In this document: piece after piece, positions 1-6,381 of the stretch
Layout: each line of letters opens with the position of its first letter
Position numbering within the stretch: the first letter of the stretch is position 1
Assembly: GCA_030829925.1 (NCBI GenBank)
Contig: JAURNZ010000010.1
Location: 1-13,923 of the forward strand
Source: Gammaproteobacteria bacterium
GTDB lineage: Bacteria > Pseudomonadota > Gammaproteobacteria > Comchoanobacterales > Comchoanobacteraceae
Length of the DNA stretch: 13,923 nucleotides
Reading direction: 5' to 3'
Program-made: the position numbers and the translations under genes
The notes under the pieces: model-generated
Told to the model about the DNA's origin: nothing
Database searches by the model: none
Seen by the model: the letters and a program-made list of their open reading frames with translations, nothing else

Positions 1-1038
1 AAACTGTGCTGAAAAACCTCTTATGGGTGTTAATGATGTGATCTTAGTGCCAATAGTTTCAATAATTTTATACCCATACATACTGAGCCCTGTAACAACA
101 CCAAGCGCACCAACCACAGTAACCCATCTAGGATGATCGTGTAATGACTCGTCACTTAAGATAGTGATCACCCTAGATAATGGGCCAATCGCATTTGCAA
201 CATCGTTACCCCCATGTGCAAAAGCCATTGCTGACGCAGTAAATATTGCCAACACACCAAACATGCGCTCTACAGATCTATACGCCATTAAATAGTCTTT
301 GTGGTTCTTTAAATCTACTTCTTCTGTACTACTAACAAATTTATAACCAATGAAAGTAAAAGCTAAACTAATAACAAGTGTCCAAAAAATAGATTGAACA
401 AAATTCCATTTTACTCCCAAAAATACAATTCCTTGACCAAAAGCTATTTGTGCAATAATCCAGGACACCAAAAAAAAGTATATAGGGATATAGCGTTTTG
501 CATAGATCACAGGATTTGCTTTATTTATGATTAATGTTTTTACAGAATAAAAAATAGCTGCTGAAATTAGGGCGGCAATAAAAGGGGTCAGCACCCAACT
601 TAATACAATACTAACTAAAATGTCCCAATGAACATGATGAAAACCAGCAACATAACAACCAAAGCCTAAAATAGCGCCGATAATACAGTGTGTTGTAGAG
701 ACAGGCCAACCAAACTTTGTCGCTGTAAGCAACCATGTTGCCGATGCACCCAATGAGGCAATCATCCCAATAACCGTAATCAAATCTGAATTCTCAATAC
801 CACTTAGATCAACCAGACCTTTACTAATCGTCGAAGTTACCTCATTACTAGCCAGCAGTGCTCCTGCAACTTCAAATACAGCTGCAAGAATAATCGCTTG
901 TTTGATATTGAGGACTTTAGCACCAACAGATGTACCCATTGCATTTGCAACATCATTCGCACCAACACCCCAGGCCATTGCAAAGCCGAGGAATATTGCT
1001 AAATAAATTAAATATAATGATTCTGGACTAGTTATCAA
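1..1038 (-). CDS. pit: PiT-family inorganic phosphate transporter, C-terminus cut by window edge
   Basis: This is an integral inner-membrane permease that takes up inorganic phosphate; bacterial PiT carriers generally use an ion gradient. The visible 346 codons carry both copies of the PiT family signature: GANDVANA at residues 26-33 and AHGGNDVANAIGP near residue 275. Several hydrophobic membrane helices lie between and around them. The visible part ends in TPIRGFSAQF, which matches the conserved TPxRGF region near the end of the family. Common PiT proteins are about 420 residues, so roughly the last 70 are missing. The start is chosen as TTG at 1038, because AAGGAAG sits six bases upstream and no ATG lies ahead of the first helix. 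This start overlaps the end of the PNP gene by 11 bases, which implies translational coupling. A DUF47 gene, the usual PiT partner, lies one gene upstream. The family call is firm; the TTG start is probable. Confidence 0.93.
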   Translation of the reverse strand, partial: MITSPESLYLIYLAIFLGFAMAWGVGANDVANAMGTSVGAKVLNIKQAIILAAVFEVAGALLASNEVTSTISKGLVDLSGIENSDLITVIGMIASLGASATWLLTATKFGWPVSTTHCIIGAILGFGCYVAGFHHVHWDILVSIVLSWVLTPFIAALISAAIFYSVKTLIINKANPVIYAKRYIPIYFFLVSWIIAQIAFGQGIVFLGVKWNFVQSIFWTLVISLAFTFIGYKFVSSTEEVDLKNHKDYLMAYRSVERMFGVLAIFTASAMAFAHGGNDVANAIGPLSRVITILSDESLHDHPRWVTVVGALGVVTGLSMYGYKIIETIGTKITSLTPIRGFSAQF

Positions 1039-1801
1039 CCGTCTTCCTTCCAAAATATGTTCTAAATAACTGAGCCAAATGAACATCGCTGTTAGCAGCC
1101 ATCTTCAGTGTATGCTCATGAGATAGCACTTCATCACTCAGGCCCGAGCCTTGGTTAACAACGACAGATATCATTGCGACTTTTAACTCGTAATATCTTG
1201 CTGCAATAATCTCAGGAATTGAAGACATCGCAACAGTGTCCGCACCTAACATCTGAAAGGCTTTGACTTCAGCAGGAGTCTCAAAGCATGGGCCCTGTAC
1301 TCCCATATAAACACCTTCTTCCAAGTCTAACCCAATAGATCCAGCAGATGCTTTGAGTTCTTTTCGCATATCAAGATCATAAACATTATCCATGTTTAAA
1401 AAACGACTTCTGACTTCTTCTTGTATCCCGATCAATGGACTTTTAAATTGCCAATTAATGTGGTCTTTGACCAACATCATTGCTCCTGCTCTGAAATCAG
1501 GATTAAGGCTGCCAGAACAGTGCGTTACAATTAAAGATGTAGCACCTAAATTCTTTAGCATCCGCACAAAAGCTAGAAACTCTTCAGGCGCTCTTCCTTC
1601 ATACCAATGAGGACGACCTAAGCAACAAATAACGGGTTGAGATTCAAGCTCCCCAACAATCATTTTTCCCTGATGACCCTTCACCTGGCAGGGTTTAAAG
1701 CCCTCAATTTGATCATATGATATCTCTTCATGAACAACAATGTCATTAACAATTTGATGCAGTCCAGAACCTAAAACAATAGCCGTTTTACCGTTATCCA
1801 T
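1028..1801 (-). CDS. Purine nucleoside phosphorylase, trimeric PNP/MTAP type
   Basis: The enzyme should cleave purine (deoxy)nucleosides with phosphate to give the free base and (deoxy)ribose-1-phosphate in the cytosol. At 257 residues it is slightly shorter than the usual 270-290, lacking an N-terminal helix. Phosphate-site elements are present: GSGL at 11-14, GRPHWYEG at 62-69 (Arg63, His65) and MSSIPE at 192-197 (Ser193). Base-site residues are Glu174 in GPCFETPAE and Asn216 in VVVNQ. The usual TNAAGGLN loop, which lines the active site, reads THCSGSLN at 93-100, so substrate preference may differ from the textbook enzymes. The gene lies between the DUF47 and PiT genes in the same operon. 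It has a strong Shine-Dalgarno (GAGGAAG, 1808-1814) and starts 11 bases after the DUF47 stop. Xanthosine or methylthioadenosine phosphorylase activity within the same fold cannot be excluded. Confidence 0.88.
   Translation of the reverse strand: MDNGKTAIVLGSGLHQIVNDIVVHEEISYDQIEGFKPCQVKGHQGKMIVGELESQPVICCLGRPHWYEGRAPEEFLAFVRMLKNLGATSLIVTHCSGSLNPDFRAGAMMLVKDHINWQFKSPLIGIQEEVRSRFLNMDNVYDLDMRKELKASAGSIGLDLEEGVYMGVQGPCFETPAEVKAFQMLGADTVAMSSIPEIIAARYYELKVAMISVVVNQGSGLSDEVLSHEHTLKMAANSDVHLAQLFRTYFGRKTVDN
1042..1049 (-). promoter_or_regulatory. Ribosome binding site deciding the TTG start of pit
   Basis: The minus strand reads AAGGAAGA here, inside the last codons of the PNP gene. Its AGGA core is six bases ahead of TTG at 1038. 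This is the main support for a TTG start overlapping the PNP stop codon. Confidence 0.6.
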
Positions 1802-1807
1802 AAAATA

Positions 1808-1814
1808 CTTCCTC
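1808..1814 (-). promoter_or_regulatory. Strong ribosome binding site of the PNP gene
   Basis: The minus strand reads GAGGAAG, with its AGGA core eight bases ahead of ATG at 1801. It overlaps the stop codon of the DUF47 gene at 1813-1815 and fixes the PNP start. Confidence 0.6.
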
Positions 1815-2487
1815 AGTTATTCACCAACATAATGAGTCTGCCGCCTAGCTCCTCTAGGATATTAGCAACTCTACTTAACTTATCAATTGATTGATACATA
1901 AAAATTAGATCTATTTGATTGAATGATGACTCCACTAGAAACAATGTATGTCTAAGCACAACCTCGATATCGTCTACTTTCTGTTCTAGTTGATCAATAT
2001 CATGTGCCGCATTAATCACATGTTCACGAAAAATATGACCAAAGCCAGTCTCAACCAGATCGTCTAATTCAAGAATAGCTTTATTAAACTTTCTCATACA
2101 ATTTAATACAGCATTAAGAAACTCAAAAAATGTTGGCTCTACTTGGGCCGGAATTACAATTTTTCTACCAACCAATGTTGCAGCAGTATCACGAAGTAAA
2201 TTTAATATTTTCTCTTGGGCATTTAACATATAAAGAATTTCACCACGAGGGAAAGCCATCATAAGCTGCTTATTCATTAATCGTCGTACTTTGTCTTTTC
2301 TTCGGTCTGCAGCCCTTTCAATATTTAACATTTCATCAAATATTTCTTGAGCAACATGATGATCTTTAGAAAAAACAGCACGGAAAAATGGCTCTAATTT
2401 CATTGACATTTCTTCTGTTAGTTTAAGATGCTTCCTTAAACCTCTAACAGGAGATCTGCCAATAAGTTTTAAAATTGATGTTTTCAT
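1813..2487 (-). CDS. DUF47 / TIGR00153 family PhoU-like protein, Pit accessory protein
   Basis: Members of this family are all-helical, PhoU-like cytosolic proteins. They are typically encoded beside PiT transporters and are thought to modulate phosphate uptake. The 224-residue length is normal for the family. The sequence opens with LIGRSPVRGLRKHLKL, followed by amphipathic helices rich in Glu, Asp, Lys and Arg. One segment, MNIERAADRRKDK-like (residues about 48-62), and a second acidic run (DIDQLEQKVDDIE, about 161-173) resemble the repeated metal-binding helical pattern of PhoU-type proteins. A late LIFMYQSIDKLSRVANILEEL segment also fits the family. No signal peptide or membrane helix is seen. 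In this operon it precedes the PNP and PiT genes, so PNP sits between the usual DUF47-PiT pair. It starts six bases after the stop of the small membrane protein gene, with only a weak Shine-Dalgarno, so it probably depends on upstream translation. Confidence 0.85.
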   Translation of the reverse strand: MKTSILKLIGRSPVRGLRKHLKLTEEMSMKLEPFFRAVFSKDHHVAQEIFDEMLNIERAADRRKDKVRRLMNKQLMMAFPRGEILYMLNAQEKILNLLRDTAATLVGRKIVIPAQVEPTFFEFLNAVLNCMRKFNKAILELDDLVETGFGHIFREHVINAAHDIDQLEQKVDDIEVVLRHTLFLVESSFNQIDLIFMYQSIDKLSRVANILEELGGRLIMLVNN

Positions 2488-2492
2488 GGGTA

Positions 2493-2684
2493 TTAATTCG
2501 CCTTAAGTAACATAATACATATTCCAATGAAGGCTATCAAACCTAATGCTAAAAAACCAAGTGTGTTCATTGTCTTCAAAGCTGCATCCATTGAAAATAA
2601 CTCTGGTCTTCCTTTAATAGTTCGATAACATAACCATGCTGCAAGAAAAATGCCTAATATCCAAAAAATTTCTAACCAACTCAT
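2493..2684 (-). CDS. Small two-helix membrane protein, unknown function
   Basis: I do not recognise this 63-residue protein. It has two hydrophobic segments likely to span the inner membrane: WLEIFWILGIFLAAWLC (residues 3-19) and NTLGFLALGLIAFIGICIMLL (about 40-60). They are joined by a short loop containing basic residues (YRTIKGRPELF). The positive residues in the loop would favour placing the loop in the cytoplasm, although this is weakly determined. It is a believable gene: the ATG has a strong GGAGG ten bases upstream inside the end of pyk, and the gene fits tightly between pyk (2-base gap) and the DUF47 gene (5-base gap). Its position suggests either a phosphate-uptake accessory role or an unrelated passenger of the operon. 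Neither is shown by the sequence. Confidence 0.75.
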   Translation of the reverse strand: MSWLEIFWILGIFLAAWLCYRTIKGRPELFSMDAALKTMNTLGFLALGLIAFIGICIMLLKAN

Positions 2685-2686
2685 TG

Positions 2687-4156
2687 CTAATTACCCTCCA
2701 CTGATTGACTAGGCAAGTCATGAAATTTCAACAAATCACTTACTGTCCACACTTCGATGGAGTTGGTATGCCCAGAAACCCCAACCAAATCCCCTTTTAA
2801 GATCACAACTGTGTCAGGTGGCTGAATATTATTTTGATCTATTAAAGTCTTAACAGCTAAAACATCTAATGAGGCAACATCATGATTAGAAAAACTTACC
2901 AAAACCGGAGAAACCCCTCTAAATAAATTCATTTTAAGACAAATCAACTTGTTTTGGCTTAAAGCATATATAGGGATATGAATTTTTTGCCTAGATGCAA
3001 ACAGTGCTGTTCTACCTTTTTCGGTATAGACTACTAGAGCTTTAGCAAGTAAATCAGCTGAGATTTGACAACCATTTAAAGTCAATACTCTGGTTGTATC
3101 ACATTCCTTAATATTATGCTTAAAGATTTCATGCTCCCCCCTCATTAACATATCCTGTTTACAAATTTCAGCCATCTGCTTTATTACTTGAACAGGATAT
3201 TTCCCAACGGAGGTCTCCGCAGATAACATTAAAGCATCTGCCTCATCAATATTTGCATTAGCAACATCAGAAACTTCAGCTCTTGTTGGCGTGAACGCAT
3301 GTATCATAGACTCCATCATTTGTGTTGCAACAATGCTAAAACAATCATATTTTTTTGCAACTTTAATAATATTTTTTTGTAAATTTGGCACTTTTGCAAG
3401 CCCAACTTCTAGAGCAAGATCACCCCTTGCAATCATTAGTCCATCTGAAACTTCTGCAATTTCATTGATTCTTTTAATTGCCTCAGCTCTTTCAATTTTT
3501 GCAATGATACTTGGGCTACAATTTTGACTCTGAATAAATGTTTTAAGACGGATAATATCTTCACTTTTTTCCACAAAAGACAAGGCAACAAAATCTATAT
3601 CATGCTCTAGTGCAAACGCTAAATCCTCTTGATCTTTGGGGGTAAATGCAGCTGTTGATAGACCTCCGCCCTTTAAATTAATGCCTTTTTTTCCAGAAAG
3701 GATTCCGCCAACCAACACCTCTGTGGATAAAACCCTCTCTGTTTTACTTATTGCTCTAAGCATGATATTGCCATCATCTAATAACAACTTTTGACCTATA
3801 TTGACATCACTTACAATCAAAGACTCTTCAATCCCAACAATATTTTCAGTTCCTTGGTTAACATCATGGTCCAAACTTAAGTCAAATTTATCACCTTGTG
3901 TTAATAAAACTTCACCCTTTACAAAGCTACCTATCCTAATTTTAGGCCCCTGAAGATCAACTAAAATAGAAGGCTTAACATAATTATTTTCTAGCTGGAG
4001 CTGTTTAATGTTTTCTATACTTTTTGCATGAATTTCATGAGAACCATGAGACAAGTTTAATCTAAAAACATCAACGCCTTGTTCAACCATTTGGCGCATA
4101 GTGTCAAGGTCCTCACATGCTGGACCAAGTGTTGCGATTATCTTAGCAAATCTCAT
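2687..4156 (-). CDS. pyk: Pyruvate kinase (PykA-like)
   Basis: This enzyme transfers phosphate from phosphoenolpyruvate to ADP, giving pyruvate and ATP in the last step of glycolysis. The 489 residues cover the full family length. Catalytic motifs are intact: RLNLSHG at 32-38, VDLQGPKIR at 66-74, IIAKIERAEAI with Lys220 and metal ligand Glu222, ARGDLALE with Asp246, and the ATQMMES loop at 277-283. The KGINLKGGGLS segment near 157-167 matches the E. coli PykA subgroup rather than PykF. The C-terminal domain is present and ends with a GHTNSIEVW motif. One oddity is SFVEKSED at 193-200, where SFVR is usual. The start ATG overlaps the pgk stop as ATGA, implying coupled translation. An fba aldolase gene, which often follows in related operons, is absent immediately downstream. 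Confidence 0.96.
   Translation of the reverse strand: MRFAKIIATLGPACEDLDTMRQMVEQGVDVFRLNLSHGSHEIHAKSIENIKQLQLENNYVKPSILVDLQGPKIRIGSFVKGEVLLTQGDKFDLSLDHDVNQGTENIVGIEESLIVSDVNIGQKLLLDDGNIMLRAISKTERVLSTEVLVGGILSGKKGINLKGGGLSTAAFTPKDQEDLAFALEHDIDFVALSFVEKSEDIIRLKTFIQSQNCSPSIIAKIERAEAIKRINEIAEVSDGLMIARGDLALEVGLAKVPNLQKNIIKVAKKYDCFSIVATQMMESMIHAFTPTRAEVSDVANANIDEADALMLSAETSVGKYPVQVIKQMAEICKQDMLMRGEHEIFKHNIKECDTTRVLTLNGCQISADLLAKALVVYTEKGRTALFASRQKIHIPIYALSQNKLICLKMNLFRGVSPVLVSFSNHDVASLDVLAVKTLIDQNNIQPPDTVVILKGDLVGVSGHTNSIEVWTVSDLLKFHDLPSQSVEGN
2694..2700 (-). promoter_or_regulatory. Strong ribosome binding site of the small membrane protein gene
   Basis: The minus strand reads TGGAGGG inside the final codons of pyk, about ten bases ahead of ATG at 2684. 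It is a near-ideal Shine-Dalgarno and the best evidence that the 63-codon frame is translated. Confidence 0.6.
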
Positions 4157-5304
4157 GAAACAATCTCTTCTAAATTAATTCTATTTTCTTTTACTGCCTC
4201 TAGCACTGGTAGTGAGCCATAAGCAATATAATGTAAAAACGCACCACCTGAAGTTGAAATATAGTCAAATTGATGCTCAATATTTAAATCTTCTACAGCT
4301 GCAACAGAATCCCCACCACCAATAATTGCATAAGCTGATGATTCGGCAATGGCTAACGCTATTTTCTGTGTACCCATTTGAAAATTTTCATTTTCATAAT
4401 AACCCATGGGACCATTCCAAAGAACGGTTTGTGCTTGATCAATATACTTTGCAAAAAGCTGGCAGGTAGCTGGTCCAATATCTAATACGGAGTCCTCTTC
4501 ACCCATATTGCTGTTTTCAAAGTCAACAACCGCCATTTGTTGATTAATCCCATCGACGGGGAGAACAATCTTATCTGCATGCTTAAGAATATGGCTTGCA
4601 TCCTCTATAGCGTTTAAATCAACTAAAGACTTCTTCAAAGACAGTCCCTTAGCATGCAACAAAGTGTTAGCAATTCCACCACCGACGAGAATATGATCTG
4701 CCCAAACTAACATTTTTTTTAAGATGGGCAACTTAGTTGAAATTTTCGATCCACTTAATATGGCGACGCGGCTACCTGGCCTGGCCAAAGCATCATCAAT
4801 TGCACTTTTTTCTTTGATAAAAGATGGTCCAAATAAAAACTGTCTGGCTTGAGACATAATGCCATAAACAGAGCCATGCTTGCGATGCCCTACTGAAAAT
4901 GCGTCGTAAACAACAAGATCTACCATAGAGAGGTATTCATCTATAAGGGATTGATCAGACACCTTTTCTCTTTCATCAAACCTCACATTTTCAAGCAAAA
5001 ACAGCACCCCATCTTGACTTGAATCAGAAATTTTTTGTATTAATTTCAAGCTAGGCACATCTTGCTGAATAAGCCGCTGGATATGTGTTAAAGAAAATCT
5101 AGCTTCAAACCCTTTTGGTTGGCCGAAATGAGAAACAATGATAAGTTTTTTGGGCTCAAAAGAAAGCATCTGATTAATGGTTGGCAAAACTTGATGCCAT
5201 CGAGCCATACTTAATATATTGCCATCCAACATAGGCAAATTTAAGTCTACGCGCAACAATACCCTTTTATTTTTGACTGACTGAGGGTTAATGTTAGATA
5301 TCAT
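4153..5304 (-). CDS. pgk: Phosphoglycerate kinase
   Basis: The enzyme converts 1,3-bisphosphoglycerate and ADP to 3-phosphoglycerate and ATP. Family elements appear in order: RVLLRVDLNLP, the substrate Arg in GNILSMAR, SHFGQP, ENVRF, DAFSVGHRKHGS, SKISTKL, VGGGIANT, WNGPMGYYENENF, GGGDSVAA and STSGGAF. I prefer ATG at 5304 (383 residues) over an in-frame TTG at 5340. With the ATG, the RVLxRVDLN motif begins at residue 14, as in E. coli PGK, whereas TTG would add 12 residues without family counterpart. Neither start has a good Shine-Dalgarno. Several conserved positions are altered. The Arg of SHLGRP is Gln, the first Gly of TGGGA is Ser, the GG of VGGSK is SG, and the following FLEF is FLHY. 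The gene follows gap closely and overlaps pyk by four bases. The identity is clear, but catalytic efficiency is uncertain. Confidence 0.93.
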   Translation of the reverse strand: MISNINPQSVKNKRVLLRVDLNLPMLDGNILSMARWHQVLPTINQMLSFEPKKLIIVSHFGQPKGFEARFSLTHIQRLIQQDVPSLKLIQKISDSSQDGVLFLLENVRFDEREKVSDQSLIDEYLSMVDLVVYDAFSVGHRKHGSVYGIMSQARQFLFGPSFIKEKSAIDDALARPGSRVAILSGSKISTKLPILKKMLVWADHILVGGGIANTLLHAKGLSLKKSLVDLNAIEDASHILKHADKIVLPVDGINQQMAVVDFENSNMGEEDSVLDIGPATCQLFAKYIDQAQTVLWNGPMGYYENENFQMGTQKIALAIAESSAYAIIGGGDSVAAVEDLNIEHQFDYISTSGGAFLHYIAYGSLPVLEAVKENRINLEEIVS

Positions 5305-5343
5305 GTCTTTAATAGTATTCAATTTATCACATAACGTCAAAGC

Positions 5344-6381
5344 TTAACCGGCAAATAAAGCCTTTTCTGATGCTTTCACAGGCGACTCATTGTTCATGTA
5401 CAACATTAAATCTATCATTCTATGTGCAAACGCCCACTCATTATCATACCACGCCATAATTTTTACTGTTTTTCCATGAACCATTGTTTGAGTTAAATCA
5501 ACAATGCTAGACTCAACTCTCTGATTGAAATCACAGGACACTAGCGGAATATCGTTGCAGGCCAGAATACCTGCGTGTGAGTTGCTTGCTGCCGAAATAA
5601 ACAAGTCATTTATGGCTTTCAAAGTTACTGACTCACCTAAGTTCAAAGTTAGGTCTAATAAAGACACGTTTGCTGTTGGAACCCTTACAGCCATACCATC
5701 TAGCTTACCTGATAGCGACGGAATAACCTGACCAATGGTTGAAGCAGCACCAGTTTTAGTCGGAATCATAGAGTTTGTTGCAGCCCTTGCTCGGCGCAAA
5801 TCTTTATGTGAAGCATCTGTTAAATTTTGATCGGTTGTAAAAGCATGAATGGTTGTCATTAAACCAGATTGAATCTCATAAGACTTCATGACAACATCCA
5901 AAATTGGCGCCAAACAATTGGTCGTACATGATGCAGCAGATACAATGTTGTCTGCTTGAGTCAAGGTTTCATGGTTGACACCATACACAATCGTTTTTGC
6001 CAATGACTGCCCTGGCGACGATAGAAGAACTTTTTTAGCACCATTGGATAAGTGAATAGCTAGGCCATCACGATCTTTATATCGACCAGAACACTCGAGC
6101 ACAACATCTACTGATGCCCACTCCATATCTTCTAAGTTTCTGTAAGTTGTATATGCAATTTTTTTATCATCAATGGTTATAGATGTATCATCGCACTGAA
6201 TGTCGCTAACCAAAACACCATGAATAGAGTCATACTTCAAAAGATGGCCTCCAATCTTACCACCTGATGGAGAGTTGATTTGAACCAGCTGCAGAGATTT
6301 CTGTAACTGCTCACTTTCAAGCCATAGTCTTACAATACAGCGGCCAATGCGACCGAAGCCATTAATCCCAAAACGTATCAT
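5344..6381 (-). CDS. gap: Glyceraldehyde-3-phosphate dehydrogenase, possibly NADP-accepting
   Basis: It oxidises glyceraldehyde-3-phosphate with phosphate to 1,3-bisphosphoglycerate, reducing NAD(P). The 345 residues are full length. The Rossmann motif INGFGRIGR is at 6-14, the catalytic SCTTNCLAP at 151-159 gives Cys152, and His179 is in TTIHAFT. HKDLRRARA and WYDNEW are also present. The cofactor residues are unusual. The Asp that normally follows the second strand and selects NAD (Asp32 in Bacillus numbering) is Ser37 (QINSPSGG). The Leu187-Pro188 pair is Ala190-Ser191 (DASHKD), as in chloroplast NADP-using GAPDH. Erythrose-4-phosphate dehydrogenase is a possible alternative, but the TKTGAA segment and the pgk/pyk context favour GAPDH. 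The ATG at 6381 overlaps the tkt stop as ATGA, behind a GAGGGAG Shine-Dalgarno and an A8 run. Confidence 0.95.
   Translation of the reverse strand: MIRFGINGFGRIGRCIVRLWLESEQLQKSLQLVQINSPSGGKIGGHLLKYDSIHGVLVSDIQCDDTSITIDDKKIAYTTYRNLEDMEWASVDVVLECSGRYKDRDGLAIHLSNGAKKVLLSSPGQSLAKTIVYGVNHETLTQADNIVSAASCTTNCLAPILDVVMKSYEIQSGLMTTIHAFTTDQNLTDASHKDLRRARAATNSMIPTKTGAASTIGQVIPSLSGKLDGMAVRVPTANVSLLDLTLNLGESVTLKAINDLFISAASNSHAGILACNDIPLVSCDFNQRVESSIVDLTQTMVHGKTVKIMAWYDNEWAFAHRMIDLMLYMNNESPVKASEKALFAG

Noticed and set aside
5305..5340. PGK start at TTG 5340
   Set aside because: It adds 12 residues before the conserved RVLxRVDLN motif and lacks a Shine-Dalgarno. It remains possible because it sits three bases after the gap stop.
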